From Planococcus circulans (lineage in GTDB: Bacteria > Bacillota > Bacilli > Bacillales_A > Planococcaceae): a stretch of 64,000 nucleotides of DNA. The notes beneath the pieces are model-generated. The model had not been told where the DNA came from, did not search any database, and was given only the letters and a program-made list of their open reading frames with translations. The position numbers and the translations under genes were made by a program. The stretch is from contig NZ_JAIQCL010000002.1 in assembly GCF_020023385.1 (NCBI RefSeq), forward strand, positions 248,001-312,000. Direction: 5' to 3'. Shown piece after piece: positions 7,973-17,324 of the stretch. Positions within the stretch are counted from its first letter, which is position 1, and each line of letters begins with the position of its first letter.

Positions 7973-9451
7973 TCATCTATTCAAGGTATCTATAAATCGT
8001 TTAAATGCTTCTTGTTCTTTCAAGACACCTGCATCTTCAAGAACTCTTACGAATTTTTTTCCGAGTTCTTTTTGCAGGAGCGCTTCCGCATCTTCCGGCA
8101 ACGAAATCTTTCCGTACTGAGCTCTCAATTGTTCAGCCCATTGGAGGTGGAAGGGGGCTACCTTATGTGCATTTCCGAGCAGAAACTCCTGGATTTCAGC
8201 AAGTTCTTCTTTCAAGCGCGGCGGTAAAACTGCAAGCCCCATCACTTCAATCAAGCCGATATTTTCTTTTTTGATGTGGTGAACGTCGGCGTGCGGATGA
8301 AAAATTCCGGACGGATGTTCCTCCGTTGTCCGGTTGTTCCGCAACACCAAGTCGATTTCAAAGAGCCCATTTCGCTTTCTCGCAATCGGGGTGACGGTGT
8401 TATGCGGTGTATCGCCAGTGAAGGCCAACACATCTGCCGATTCATCGGAGTAATTTCGCCACGTCTGCAAAATGTCATCCGCTGCGTTCACCAGGCTGTG
8501 GACTTCTTTCCCTTTCAACCGGATTACGGACATCGGCCATTTGACGACGGATGCAACAATATCAGGATAGGTCTTCAAGCTGAATCCATACGCATCTTCC
8601 GCTTTGGTCATCGCAAATTCATAACGTCCCGCCTGATAATGGTCATGGCTTAAAATCGATCCACCCACAATCGGCAAATCGGCATTGGACCCGATAAAGT
8701 AGTGGGGGAACAAGTCTGTAAAAGCGAGCAGCCGCTCAAAAGAATGGCGGTCAATCTTCATGTCACGATGTTCTTCAGAAAGCAAAATGCTATGCTCGTT
8801 GTAATAGACATAGGGGGAATACTGCAAATACCAGTTTTCTCCGGTCAGTGGAATATTGACGACACGGTGGTTTGCCCGTGCCGGATAGCCAATCCGTCCA
8901 GTATAGCCTTCGTTTTCTTTGCATAACAGGCATTTCGGATAGCTGAAAGTTTGCTTCATCTCGCGTTCTCTTCTGATTTGTTCGGGATCTTTTTCCGGTT
9001 TTGACAGATTGATGGTAATGTCCATCTGACCATAGGGAGTATCCGCTTTATAGGAAATATTTTTTTGAATCCGGTTCATTTGGATATAGTTGCTGTTTTT
9101 GCTTAATTCATAAAAAAAATCGGTTGCGGCAATCGGCGACTGGGCATATTTTTCATTGAATGCGGCATTGATGGCAGAAGGGCGGGCGACAAAGCAATTC
9201 ATGATAGAGGCCGATAATATTTCCTTGTCATCAAAGGTATCCATGATGACCCCTCGTTCCACCGCATAGGCAATCAGGTTTTCCAGCAAGTTTGGAATGG
9301 TGTCATCGGCGGGTTCAATCCGTTCTTCAGGGAAGGATTCCAGGCTTAACAGATTCAGCACCTGGTTGCGGACGTAATCTGTATCTGCCGCTTCTATCAA
9401 GTCCGATTCAAGCGCCTTGTCAAGTAGTCCTTCAAGAGTTTCATAGACCAT
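7973..9451 (-). CDS. galT: UDP-glucose--hexose-1-phosphate uridylyltransferase, class II (GalT)
   Basis: Leloir pathway enzyme exchanging UDP between UDP-glucose and galactose 1-phosphate. The 492 residues match the Gram-positive class II GalT, larger than the E. coli type: the SYPKCLLCKENEGYTGR zinc-like segment (near 180), RANHRVVNIPLTGENWYLQY and the active-site region GGSILSHDHYQAGRYEF, with the His-containing HDH motif. The start is taken as ATG 9451, which lies 2 bp after the galE stop and behind AAAGGACGTG; an ATG 17 codons upstream lies within galE. It is the last gene of galK-galE-galT. No clear terminator follows; the message may run toward the msmX promoter region. Confidence 0.93.
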   Translation of the reverse strand: MVYETLEGLLDKALESDLIEAADTDYVRNQVLNLLSLESFPEERIEPADDTIPNLLENLIAYAVERGVIMDTFDDKEILSASIMNCFVARPSAINAAFNEKYAQSPIAATDFFYELSKNSNYIQMNRIQKNISYKADTPYGQMDITINLSKPEKDPEQIRREREMKQTFSYPKCLLCKENEGYTGRIGYPARANHRVVNIPLTGENWYLQYSPYVYYNEHSILLSEEHRDMKIDRHSFERLLAFTDLFPHYFIGSNADLPIVGGSILSHDHYQAGRYEFAMTKAEDAYGFSLKTYPDIVASVVKWPMSVIRLKGKEVHSLVNAADDILQTWRNYSDESADVLAFTGDTPHNTVTPIARKRNGLFEIDLVLRNNRTTEEHPSGIFHPHADVHHIKKENIGLIEVMGLAVLPPRLKEELAEIQEFLLGNAHKVAPFHLQWAEQLRAQYGKISLPEDAEALLQKELGKKFVRVLEDAGVLKEQEAFKRFIDTLNR

Positions 9452-9453
9452 TT

Positions 9454-10449
9454 TCACACGTCCTTTTCGTAGCCGTTTGGATGCGAAGAATGCCAGTTCC
9501 ATGCATCTTCGATAATTTTTTCAATAGAAGTATGGGTGGGGACCCAGCCCAGTACTTGTCTTGCTTTATCCGAACTGGCGATTAAAGTACTCGAATCACC
9601 TGCTCTGCGTGGGCCCACTTTTACCGGTATTCTTTTTCCGGATACAGAGCGGGCAGCAGAAATCATTTCAGTCACGGAAAATCCTTGGCTGCTTCCGAGG
9701 TTGAAGACGTCGCTTTCGCCGTCTTTTCTCAAATAATCCAGTGCCAGGAGATGGGCACGGATCAGGTCTTCGACATGGACATAGTCGCGGATGCACGTTC
9801 CATCGGGTGTGTCGTAATCATCGCCGAACACGGTGATTTCCTTCCGCTGTCCAAGTGCTGTCTGCAGGATGAGCGGCACGAGATGGGATTCGGGTTGGTG
9901 ATCTTCGCCGATCTCTGCCGTTTCCCTTGCCCCGGCTACATTAAAATAGCGCAAGGAAACGAATTTTAAGCCATGGGCCAATCCTGTCCACTTCATCAGC
10001 TTTTCCATGGTCAGCTTAGTTTCACCGTAAGTGCTCGCCGGGTTGGTTGGCATCGTTTCGGTAATCGGAACGGATTCCGGTTCGCCATACGTGGCGGCGG
10101 TAGAAGAAAAGACAATTTTTTTTACATCATGATCAACCATGGCCTTCAGCAAGACTTGGGTGCCGTATACATTATTATCGAAATATTTAAGAGGATTTTC
10201 CATCGATTCCCCAACCAGTGAGTTGGCCGCAAAATGAAGCACTTCGTCAATCGATTCCTTTTCGAATACCGAGTTCAGAAAATCCGCATCCCGAATATCG
10301 CCTTCATAAAAAACAGCTTGGGGGTGCACGGCTTTCCTGTGCCCAGTCTCCAAATTATCGACAACAAAGACGTCTGCTCCCTGATCAATCAATTGATGAA
10401 CAGCATGTGATCCAATATAGCCAGCTCCACCCAACACTAAGACACTCAT
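9454..10449 (-). CDS. galE: UDP-glucose 4-epimerase (GalE)
   Basis: NAD-dependent epimerase of the short-chain dehydrogenase superfamily that interconverts UDP-galactose and UDP-glucose. Seen in the 331 residues: the Rossmann motif GGAGYIGSH (9-17), the [11 protein letters not shown] strand with the catalytic Ser/Thr region, and the catalytic pair Tyr and Lys in [16 protein letters not shown] 10449 follows AGAGGAG by 8 bp; a TTG at 10455 is less likely. The galK stop lies 2 bp upstream, so the gal genes are tightly coupled. Length is normal. Confidence 0.95.
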   Translation of the reverse strand: MSVLVLGGAGYIGSHAVHQLIDQGADVFVVDNLETGHRKAVHPQAVFYEGDIRDADFLNSVFEKESIDEVLHFAANSLVGESMENPLKYFDNNVYGTQVLLKAMVDHDVKKIVFSSTAATYGEPESVPITETMPTNPASTYGETKLTMEKLMKWTGLAHGLKFVSLRYFNVAGARETAEIGEDHQPESHLVPLILQTALGQRKEITVFGDDYDTPDGTCIRDYVHVEDLIRAHLLALDYLRKDGESDVFNLGSSQGFSVTEMISAARSVSGKRIPVKVGPRRAGDSSTLIASSDKARQVLGWVPTHTSIEKIIEDAWNWHSSHPNGYEKDV

Positions 10450-10451
10450 GG

Positions 10452-11630
10452 TCAAAACTCCTCTGTTAGTTCTTTGGCGCCATCCGAAATTTTGGCTTCA
10501 TAAAAAGAAGGGGAGAAACCAAATTCTTTGGTATAGCTGTCGATCAGGTTTTCTTTGAAACTTTCAATTTGCGCCCGGTGGACAATCGCGATGGCGCATC
10601 CGCCGAACCCGGCACCGGTCATCCGGGCGCCGACGACACCTGGATGCCTCCAAGCCATTGCCGCAATGTGGTCGAGCTCTGCGCCAGTCACTGCGTAATC
10701 GTCACGGAGAGAAACATGGGACGCATTCATCAATTGGCCAAACGCTTCAATATTGCCTTGTTCGAGTTCTTTGAGCGCAAGCAATGTCCTTTCGTTTTCA
10801 TAGACGGCATGCTTGGCCCGTTTGCGATTTGTGTCATTTTTGATCAAGTGTTTAAACTGCTCGAAATTTTCAGCTGTCAGTTCGCCAAGGCTGTTGACAT
10901 GCAGCTCGTTCCGTAAGTCCGAAAGTGCTTCTTCACATTGAGCGCGGCGCTCATTGTATTTTGAACCCGCCAATGTCCGCTGTTTGTTCGAGTTGATGAT
11001 GACGATTTCATGATCCACTAATTCGACAGGCGCGTAGCTATACGCCAAGGTTTGGCAATCAAGTAAAATCGCAAAATCTTTTTTGCCTTTGCCGATAGCA
11101 AATTGATCCATGATGCCGCTATTGACGCCGATGTATTGATTTTCAACGTTTTGTCCCAGCTGAATCATACGCAGGCGATCGATTTCCAAATCGAACAGGT
11201 TTTCAAGAACGACGCCTGTAACCATTTCGATGGAAGCAGAAGAAGAGAGGCCGGCTCCGTTCGGAATATTTCCGTAGAACAGGATATCCATTCCATGAGA
11301 GATTGAAAATCCGTTTTTGACAAAATAATGGATCATGCCTTTTGGAAAGTTCGCCCAGTCATGGTCCGGGTTAAAGGACAAGTCGGCAAGGTCGCATTCA
11401 ATTATCCCTTTTTCCTGAAAGTTCATGGAGTGGAAGCGCAGTTTCTGATCCGGACGCTTACGGGCCGCAGCATACGTGCCAAAGGAAATAGCGGCAGGAA
11501 ACACATGGCCGCCATTATAATCCGTATGTTCGCCAATCAGGTTAATGCGTCCAGGGGCAAAAAAGAACCGCGGGTTTTCATCGTTCTGAAAGAAATCCTT
11601 GAAAGCTTGGGATATTTCGGTCTGGTTCAT
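10452..11630 (-). CDS. galK: Galactokinase (GalK)
   Basis: GHMP-family kinase that phosphorylates galactose at C1, first step of the Leloir pathway. The 392 residues contain the galactokinase signature [15 protein letters not shown] (about 27-41), the ATP-binding [11 protein letters not shown] motif (near 120) and the third GHMP motif [13 protein letters not shown] (near 340). It is the promoter-proximal gene of galK-galE-galT. The promoter at 11672-11700 overlaps a palindrome that fits an operator for the divergent ROK repressor. Ribosome site CGGAGGAATAAG lies before ATG 11630. Confidence 0.95.
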   Translation of the reverse strand: MNQTEISQAFKDFFQNDENPRFFFAPGRINLIGEHTDYNGGHVFPAAISFGTYAAARKRPDQKLRFHSMNFQEKGIIECDLADLSFNPDHDWANFPKGMIHYFVKNGFSISHGMDILFYGNIPNGAGLSSSASIEMVTGVVLENLFDLEIDRLRMIQLGQNVENQYIGVNSGIMDQFAIGKGKKDFAILLDCQTLAYSYAPVELVDHEIVIINSNKQRTLAGSKYNERRAQCEEALSDLRNELHVNSLGELTAENFEQFKHLIKNDTNRKRAKHAVYENERTLLALKELEQGNIEAFGQLMNASHVSLRDDYAVTGAELDHIAAMAWRHPGVVGARMTGAGFGGCAIAIVHRAQIESFKENLIDSYTKEFGFSPSFYEAKISDGAKELTEEF

Positions 11631-11671
11631 CTTATTCCTCCGATACTTTGTAAATTAATTTAATTAACATA

Positions 11672-11718
11672 AGTATAGAGGTTTTTGTTAAACTATTCAA
11701 TAATAGAGTGAATAGTTT
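11672..11718 (-). promoter_or_regulatory. galK promoter overlapped by a palindromic operator
   Basis: On the minus strand TTGAAT (11700-11695) and TATACT (11677-11672) are 17 bp apart, a good sigma-A promoter for galKET. The inverted repeat AAACTATTCA (11690-11699) and TGAATAGTTT (11709-11718), spaced by 9 bp, covers the -35 box. A ROK repressor gene starts 36 bp further on, so this is probably its binding site and also self-regulatory. Confidence 0.75.
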
Positions 11719-11754
11719 ATTAAGCAGCAGGAGTATAAAAATGGAGGAGTTCAT

Positions 11755-12897
11755 ATGCGTCAAGGCAGCTTTCAATGGATGAAATCGGTGAATAAATCGA
11801 CTATCCTCAATAAAATAAGAAAAGAAGGACCGATATCGAGAGCGCAGATTGCACGGGAGACAAGTTTGACGCCGCCGACTGTCAGCAGCAGCGTCAAAGA
11901 ATTGATCGAACAGAAAATAGTCGAAGAAAGTGATTTCGGACAGTCGCAGGGCGGCCGGAAACCGACGATGCTGGTCATCAACAATCAGGCGTTCTCCATT
12001 ATTGGCGTGGATGCGGGACCCGAAAGCATCGAATGCATTGTAGCGGACCTTGCCGGAAAGGTGCTGAAAAGGTCGGAAACCAAATTGCAGCTGCCAATTG
12101 CTGGCCAGGAATTTATTGACGTACTAAAGGATTGTATTGAAGAAGTTCTTGAAACAAAAGATCCGGTCATCGGCATCGGGGTTGCCATGCATGGTGTGGT
12201 GGATGTTGCTGCCGGTACTTCTTTGTATGCACCTAATCTTGGCCTCAGCAATATCCCGATCAAAGAAGAGCTGGAGAAGGCATTTGGTCTGGAGGTGAAA
12301 GTGGAGAACGATGCACGGGCGATGGCATTGGGCGAATACTGGTTCGGCAACCACGGAGAATTGGAAAGCATGCTGGCGGTGAATGTAGGGAGTGGTGTAG
12401 GCGCTGGTCTTATCATCGACGGAAAACTCTATCACGGTTCTTCTGACATCGCGGGGGAAATCGGCCACATGACAATCGACTTGCATGGGGAGATATGCGA
12501 ATGCGGGAACCGGGGGTGCCTGCAGACATTTGTCACGGGTCCAGCCATTGCAAGAAAAGTGGCTGACAGCTCCACGGAAACTCCACTGACGGCAGAAAAG
12601 ATATTCGAAGGGGCCATAGGCGGTAATGATGAATTTGCAGCGATATTAATAGAGGCTGGAAGAGCGATGGGCGTCGGTCTGACAAACCTGATCCACATTG
12701 TAAATCCGGAAAAAATCATCCTCGGAGGCGGTGTTTCGAAAGCGGAAAGGTTCATTTTGCCCGCCATCCGTGAAACAATCGAAGCCTCCGCGCTGACCCC
12801 TGCAGCAAGCCGGACGAAGGTGGAAGTCTCCAAGCTGGGAGACGACGCAACGCTGATCGGTGCCGTCACACTTTTGCTGGTGGATGTTTTTGAATAA
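11755..12897 (+). CDS. galR: ROK family transcriptional repressor, probable GalR
   Basis: Winged-helix sugar-responsive repressor. Residues about 12-65 form the MarR-like HTH (GPISRAQIARETSLTPPTVS). Residues 80-380 are the ROK domain, a sugar-kinase fold used as sensor: GVDAGPESIECIVAD (phosphate-loop region), EVKVENDARAMALGEYWFG, and the zinc motif of this family GEICECGNRGCLQ with His upstream (GEIGHMTID). 380 residues is normal. It is divergent from galKET and the palindrome in the shared gap overlaps the galK promoter, so it most likely represses galactose genes and releases DNA on binding galactose or a derivative. The sugar is inferred from context only. galM follows 65 bp downstream. 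Confidence 0.88.
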   Translation: MRQGSFQWMKSVNKSTILNKIRKEGPISRAQIARETSLTPPTVSSSVKELIEQKIVEESDFGQSQGGRKPTMLVINNQAFSIIGVDAGPESIECIVADLAGKVLKRSETKLQLPIAGQEFIDVLKDCIEEVLETKDPVIGIGVAMHGVVDVAAGTSLYAPNLGLSNIPIKEELEKAFGLEVKVENDARAMALGEYWFGNHGELESMLAVNVGSGVGAGLIIDGKLYHGSSDIAGEIGHMTIDLHGEICECGNRGCLQTFVTGPAIARKVADSSTETPLTAEKIFEGAIGGNDEFAAILIEAGRAMGVGLTNLIHIVNPEKIILGGGVSKAERFILPAIRETIEASALTPAASRTKVEVSKLGDDATLIGAVTLLLVDVFE

Positions 12898-12962
12898 AGA
12901 AAAGAGCTTAACGGTTTTGATATGAACTGAAATAAAGTTAGAGACTGAAAGGATGAAGAAAA

Positions 12963-14015
12963 ATGAATGTCACTGAAAAGGTATTCGGATATAAAAATAA
13001 TCAGCCAGTCAAATTGTATACATTGGAGAATGACCAAGGTTTTCAACTATCCTGCATCAATTATGGCTGCATCATCACCGAAATGATTGCCCCGGACCGC
13101 AACGGGGAAATGGAGAATATTGTCCTCGGTTTTGATACGTTTGAAGAATATGAAAACAATCCGCATTTTTTGGGGGCAGTGGTCGGACGTTTTGCCGGAC
13201 GGATAAAAGAAGGTGCATTTACAATTGAAGGAACCGACTATCAACTGGCTAAAAACTCCAATGGCCATAACCTGCATGGAGGTCCCAAAGGTTTTCACTC
13301 GGTACTTTGGGATTCGAAAGTGATCGAAAGCGAAGATGAAGCAATAGTCGAATTTACGTATGCAAGCCCTGATGGGGAGGAAGGCTTCCCAGGGAATCTA
13401 TCCATGACTGTCCGCTACATTCTCAAGAATGACAGCAACCAACTTGTCATTACCTATTCCGGCAAATCGGATCAGACCACTTTACTGAATATGACCAACC
13501 ATTCGTATTTCAATTTAAGCGGAAGTTTCAAACGGACAATATTGGATCACGGATTGACGATGAAAAGCGATCAATACTTGGAGTTGGATGAGGAATTGCT
13601 GCCGACCGGGAAGCTGGTTTCAGTTGAAGAGGATCCGCTTTTCGATTTTCGCGACGGTAGAAGCATAAGAGAAGCTTCAACTGCTGAACATCCACAGGTA
13701 AAGCTTGCCGGCAATGGCTACGATCATCCGTTTTTGTTGAATACAAGTGAACAGCCAAGCATCGAATTAACGGATGAGGAAAGTGGGCGGAAGCTGCGTG
13801 TCGAAACAACGGAACCTGCAGTGGTATTATACACAGGAAACGGAGTAGGCGGTCCTTATTCCATTAGAGGGGTAGAAGCGCAAAACTACTTGGGGCTTTG
13901 CCTTGAAACACAGAGCCCACCGGATTCCGTGCGCCATCCACATTTGCCGTCCTCCATCTTGAAAGCCGGCGAGGAATTCAAGTCTCAAACGACATATATT
14001 TTTGCTCTAGTGTAA
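12963..14015 (+). CDS. galM: Aldose 1-epimerase (galactose mutarotase, GalM)
   Basis: Interconverts alpha and beta anomers of galactose so that galactokinase can use it. The 350 residues match GalM: the GRFAGRIKEGAFTI region, HNLHGGPKGF with a substrate-binding His, the catalytic His in NMTNHSYFNLSG (near 178), and the catalytic Glu in LCLETQSPPDSVRHP (near 312). A GAAAGGA ribosome site lies before ATG 12963. It follows the repressor gene in the same direction without a terminator, so galR-galM are probably one transcript. Confidence 0.93.
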   Translation: MNVTEKVFGYKNNQPVKLYTLENDQGFQLSCINYGCIITEMIAPDRNGEMENIVLGFDTFEEYENNPHFLGAVVGRFAGRIKEGAFTIEGTDYQLAKNSNGHNLHGGPKGFHSVLWDSKVIESEDEAIVEFTYASPDGEEGFPGNLSMTVRYILKNDSNQLVITYSGKSDQTTLLNMTNHSYFNLSGSFKRTILDHGLTMKSDQYLELDEELLPTGKLVSVEEDPLFDFRDGRSIREASTAEHPQVKLAGNGYDHPFLLNTSEQPSIELTDEESGRKLRVETTEPAVVLYTGNGVGGPYSIRGVEAQNYLGLCLETQSPPDSVRHPHLPSSILKAGEEFKSQTTYIFALV

Positions 14016-14081
14016 AGGCGATTCGATCAATTATTTAGGGAACATCGGGCAGTGAATCTTTTTGGAGAAAGAAGTGTTTTT

Positions 14082-14978
14082 ATGATCGATCATCTGAAAA
14101 AAATATATTCTTCATTGATCATTTATGAGGAGGGTGTCCATGACCTGGACTTCAGCTATAAATGGTTCATGACACCGAACAATGAAATCATCGGCATCCA
14201 TAAAAGCCAATTGAAACAGAAAGAGGAGTCTGTATTGACTGCTTTCATGACTCCCTATCATATCGAATTTCCTGTTTTGACCAGAGAAGAACAGAAATGG
14301 AGAAGGGCGATTGACGCAGATGGTCCTGCCGAAATGGAAAGTATGGAAGCAATCAGTCCTTTTCGGTTTGTCTACTTTTCTATTAAAAAAAATCAAATCA
14401 GTCCCGGCTTATTCAAAGACGCGATACATGAATTATTTCCGGGGGAAGTTCCGATTCTGTGGGAAAATGGACATGAAGGTGTTTTGATAGAATATACGGC
14501 TTTAGAGAAAGACGTTATTCGGTATGAAGAAATTATCGATATCCTGATGAGTGATCTTTACATAAAGATCCATTTTCTTGTAGGGCCTTTCAGAAAAGAG
14601 ATGGGACATGCCGCGCGTTATCATTCATTTATGATAGCCGCGGCAAAATCGGTTTTTGCCTATTCCAATAAGACCGTGGCGAATTTCAGCGATGCAGTGC
14701 CATACTTGCTGATCGACCAAACCGGAAAAGACCAGTACCAGGGGATTCGTGAAATGATCCTCCAGGATTATGCTGATGACAAGGAAACCTTGAGAATGAT
14801 AGAAGTGTTTACGCAATGCAATTTGAACATCTCGGAGACAGCGAAAGCGCTCCACCTTCATCGCAATAGCCTTCAGTATCGATTAGATCGTTTTGCAGAA
14901 AATACAGGAATCGATATCCGGAAATTCCACAATGCGATGGCCGTCTATCTTTCGTTGCTTGTGAAACCGCCAGTTTAA
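14082..14978 (+). CDS. PucR/CdaR-type helix-turn-helix regulator
   Basis: 298 residues from ATG 14082, chosen for the TTTGGAGAAAG ribosome site; an in-frame GTG at 14052 precedes that site. The C-terminus carries the PucR_HTH_30 motif: CNLNISETAKALHLHRNSLQ followed by YRLDRFAENTGI, the same arrangement as in CdaR and PucR. The N-terminal 220 residues have no recognised sensor, unlike classical PucR. It follows galM by 66 bp with no terminator between, and a strong terminator lies after it, so it may belong to the galactose region, though many bacilli carry homologues in unrelated places. Target genes are unknown. Confidence 0.75.
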   Translation: MIDHLKKIYSSLIIYEEGVHDLDFSYKWFMTPNNEIIGIHKSQLKQKEESVLTAFMTPYHIEFPVLTREEQKWRRAIDADGPAEMESMEAISPFRFVYFSIKKNQISPGLFKDAIHELFPGEVPILWENGHEGVLIEYTALEKDVIRYEEIIDILMSDLYIKIHFLVGPFRKEMGHAARYHSFMIAAAKSVFAYSNKTVANFSDAVPYLLIDQTGKDQYQGIREMILQDYADDKETLRMIEVFTQCNLNISETAKALHLHRNSLQYRLDRFAENTGIDIRKFHNAMAVYLSLLVKPPV

Positions 14979-15021
14979 TCTATTGATCAATGGCAAAAAC
15001 CAGATCACAGGAAAATTGATG

Positions 15022-15062
15022 AAGCTGTTAAAAGGGGTTCGCCACTTTTAACAGCTTTTTTG
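15022..15062 (+). terminator. Terminator after the galR-galM region
   Basis: GAAGCTGTTAAAAG pairs with CTTTTAACAGCTT around GGGTTCGCCA, followed by TTTTTT. Confidence 0.9.
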
Positions 15063-15083
15063 TTGCGGATTCAGGCATAGAAA

Positions 15084-15120
15084 AACTGCAGCGCTGTGTT
15101 GGAAAAACAGTGCTGCAGTT
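15084..15120 (-). terminator. Terminator of the SDR gene
   Basis: AACTGCAGCGCTG pairs with CAGTGCTGCAGTT; on the minus strand a T tract follows. It lies 14 bases after the stop of the SDR gene. Confidence 0.85.
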
Positions 15121-15133
15121 CAAAGTCTGACGA

Positions 15134-15916
15134 TCAATATTTATAGGATTGTCCACCGTCGATCGGAATCACGGAAGCGTTGATGAATTTAGCTGCATCC
15201 GACAGCAGGAACGCAACAAGGTTGCCGACTTCTTCCGGCTTGCCGAAGCGTTTCATCGGATTGACGCTGACGAATTCTTTGCCGGCTGCTTCCCAGTCAT
15301 CGCCTGCCATTTGTTTTAAAGAACCTTCGACCATCGGCGTCATGATGGCACCCGGTGCAATGGCATTGATGCTGACACCGAATTCGCCGTATTCGATGCC
15401 GGAATTGCGTGTCAGGCCGACGACGCCGTGTTTGCTGGCTGCGTAGCCGGACTGGTTGCCGACACCACGGATACCGCCGACGGATGCAGTGTTGACGATT
15501 GAACCGTACCCTTGTTGTTTCATGACTTTCAGTACATACTTCATGCCGTAGAAAACACCGTTCAAGTTGACGCTGATCACTTTTTCGAATTCGTCAGAAC
15601 CGTATTCTTCTGTCAGGTTCTGTTTGCCTTCAATTCCGGCGTTATTGAAGAAACCGTCGATTCGACCGAAGGTGTCCATCGTGATCTGGACATAATTTCT
15701 TACGTCTTCTTCATTCGTCACGTTGGCTTCAATAAGCTCTATTTCAGCTTCCGGAGCGGCTTCTAGAATCTGTTTTTTTGTTTCCTCGAGCGAGTCTTTA
15801 TTCATATCGACAAGCACCAATTTACCACCCAGTTCGGCGATGGATAGTGCAGCAGCGCGTCCTAGCCCCGAGCCGCCGCCTGTAATGATGACCACTTTGT
15901 CTGTGTAGCTGATCAT
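15134..15916 (-). CDS. Short-chain dehydrogenase/reductase, glucose 1-dehydrogenase-like
   Basis: NAD(P)-dependent classical SDR. In 260 residues: cofactor motif TGGGSGLGRA (near 12), NNAG (near 90), and the catalytic Ser and Tyr-Lys in TASVGGIRGVGNQSGYAASK (Tyr about 157, Lys about 161), with the C-terminal ASVIPIDGGQSYKY typical of the family. ATG 15916 is preferred because AAAGGAG lies 9 bp before it; an in-frame start 12 codons earlier has none. A sigma-B-like promoter lies 44 bp upstream, which marks it as a likely general stress gene, as for several Bacillus SDRs. Substrate unknown. A second SDR with the same style of promoter sits at 61711-62460. Confidence 0.85.
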   Translation of the reverse strand: MISYTDKVVIITGGGSGLGRAAALSIAELGGKLVLVDMNKDSLEETKKQILEAAPEAEIELIEANVTNEEDVRNYVQITMDTFGRIDGFFNNAGIEGKQNLTEEYGSDEFEKVISVNLNGVFYGMKYVLKVMKQQGYGSIVNTASVGGIRGVGNQSGYAASKHGVVGLTRNSGIEYGEFGVSINAIAPGAIMTPMVEGSLKQMAGDDWEAAGKEFVSVNPMKRFGKPEEVGNLVAFLLSDAAKFINASVIPIDGGQSYKY

Positions 15917-15959
15917 GAATAATCTCTCCTTTTTTGTTGTGGATGGTTTCACTGATTGT

Positions 15960-15984
15960 ATACCCGGGTGAGATGGGTTTAAGC
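15960..15984 (-). promoter_or_regulatory. Sigma-B-like promoter of the SDR gene
   Basis: On the minus strand GCTTAA and GGGTAT are 13 bp apart, against the sigma-B consensus GTTTAA-N12-15-GGGTAT: one mismatch in the -35 and a perfect -10. It lies 44 bp before the SDR start. Confidence 0.7.
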
Positions 15985-16281
15985 AGTTGAAATTAAGAAG
16001 GGGATGAATAAACGGTGAGCGAGTGTTGAGTAGGTTCGATTTTATTGTCTCATTTTTTGGATGTCAGTTAGTCATTTAGAATTAAAAATGAATGAGAAGT
16101 AAGTCCTGAAACATATTTACAAGGAAATTTAAAGAGCTTAAGTCGTCTGAATTTTCATTATTTTTAACGGATATAGTTGGTGTTTTTTTGAGGATGAAAA
16201 ACTAAGATGGTTAGTAATAACTCGACAGAATTTATAGAAGCCGAGGAGGAGGAAGAAAGTTAACGCCTTAAAACGAATAAA
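15985..16281. other. Intergenic region between the SDR and FGE genes
   Basis: About 300 AT-rich bases with no gene that I can support. The promoter of the FGE-sulfatase operon must lie here; no convincing -35/-10 pair was found. Confidence 0.4.
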
Positions 16282-16295
16282 TGAAAGCGTTATCA
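16282..16295 (+). promoter_or_regulatory. CcpA cre box of the FGE-sulfatase operon
   Basis: TGAAAGCGTTATCA matches the cre consensus TGWAANCGNTNNCA at every position. It lies 16 bp before the ATG and directly next to the GGGGGGG ribosome site, a position suited to transcription roadblock. Confidence 0.8.
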
Positions 16296-16311
16296 ATTAG
16301 GGGGGGAGCCA

Positions 16312-17283
16312 ATGCATTCAGAAAAGGAAAAAAGCTGTTGTGCGGGCAAAAGAACTGCAGTATCCGTAGCTTCCAGTCAAAAGAGTACAAACGGCGAGAT
16401 AAATTCACTTAGAAGAGAGGATGAATCAAAGGAAAATATGGTCTACATACCGGGAGGTCATTTTCTGATGGGCACTGAAGACAAGGATGGCTTTCCAGCT
16501 GATGGTGAAGGGCCGGTCCATAAAGTATCAGTAAAGCCGTTCTATATGGATAAGTATGCTGTCAGCAACCAAGACTTCCGGACCTTTGTTGAAGAGACTG
16601 GATATGCTACCGAAGCAGAAGAGTACGGCTGGTCATTCGTCTTTCATCTTTTTTTGACAGAAGCTGCAATGAAAAAAGCAACACAAAAAGTTCAACAGAC
16701 ACCGTGGTGGATTGTCGTTGAAGGTGCAAGCTGGAAGTGTCCAGAAGGACCTGGGACAAGCATCGATGATCGATTAGATCATCCTGTTATCCATATTTCA
16801 TGGAATGATGCAAAAGCTTATTGCAAGTGGGCGAACAAACGCCTCCCGTCTGAAGCGGAATGGGAGTTTGCTGCCCGGGGTGGCATGGAACAGAAGAAGT
16901 ATGCCTGGGGAGATGAATTGACACCCGAAGGCAGGCATCATTGCAATATTTGGCAAGGTGATTTTCCGAAATCCAATACTGAAGAAGATGGTTATGCGGG
17001 GACTGCACCCGTCGCCTCTTATTATCCAAATGGCTACGGGCTTTTTAATATGTCAGGAAACGTATGGGAATGGTGTTCGGATTGGTTCGTTAAAAACGTC
17101 AACAAGCGAGGAGGGCGCTACAATCCGACTGGACCGGATAGAGGCACAGAGAAAGTGATGCGCGGAGGCTCCTATCTATGTCATGAATCTTACTGCAACC
17201 GCTACCGGGTCGCTGCACGTACATCGAATACGCCGGATAGTTCGACTGGAAATATTGGATTCAGATGTGTAACAGAGGAATAA
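16312..17283 (+). CDS. Formylglycine-generating enzyme (sulfatase-activating, SUMF1 type)
   Basis: Copper-dependent oxidase that converts the active-site cysteine of sulfatases to formylglycine. The 323 residues cover the FGE-sulfatase domain (about 40-320): VYIPGGHFLMGTED, HPVIHISWNDAKAYCKWAN, RLPSEAEWEFAARGG, NMSGNVWEWCSDW, and the catalytic pair Cys290 and Cys295 in GGSYLCHESYCNRYR followed by AARTSNTPDSSTGNIGFRC, which closely follows human SUMF1. Many bacterial proteins of this domain lack the two cysteines, so this one is probably a genuine activator. The N-terminal 38 residues (with KSCCAG) are extra and poorly conserved. No signal peptide, so it acts in the cytoplasm before export. 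The target sulfatase is encoded 41 bp downstream, behind a common cre box. Confidence 0.93.
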   Translation: MHSEKEKSCCAGKRTAVSVASSQKSTNGEINSLRREDESKENMVYIPGGHFLMGTEDKDGFPADGEGPVHKVSVKPFYMDKYAVSNQDFRTFVEETGYATEAEEYGWSFVFHLFLTEAAMKKATQKVQQTPWWIVVEGASWKCPEGPGTSIDDRLDHPVIHISWNDAKAYCKWANKRLPSEAEWEFAARGGMEQKKYAWGDELTPEGRHHCNIWQGDFPKSNTEEDGYAGTAPVASYYPNGYGLFNMSGNVWEWCSDWFVKNVNKRGGRYNPTGPDRGTEKVMRGGSYLCHESYCNRYRVAARTSNTPDSSTGNIGFRCVTEE

Positions 17284-17324
17284 CTAGTACAAAGAAGCAA
17301 ATTACAGATTTGAGGAGGAATACA

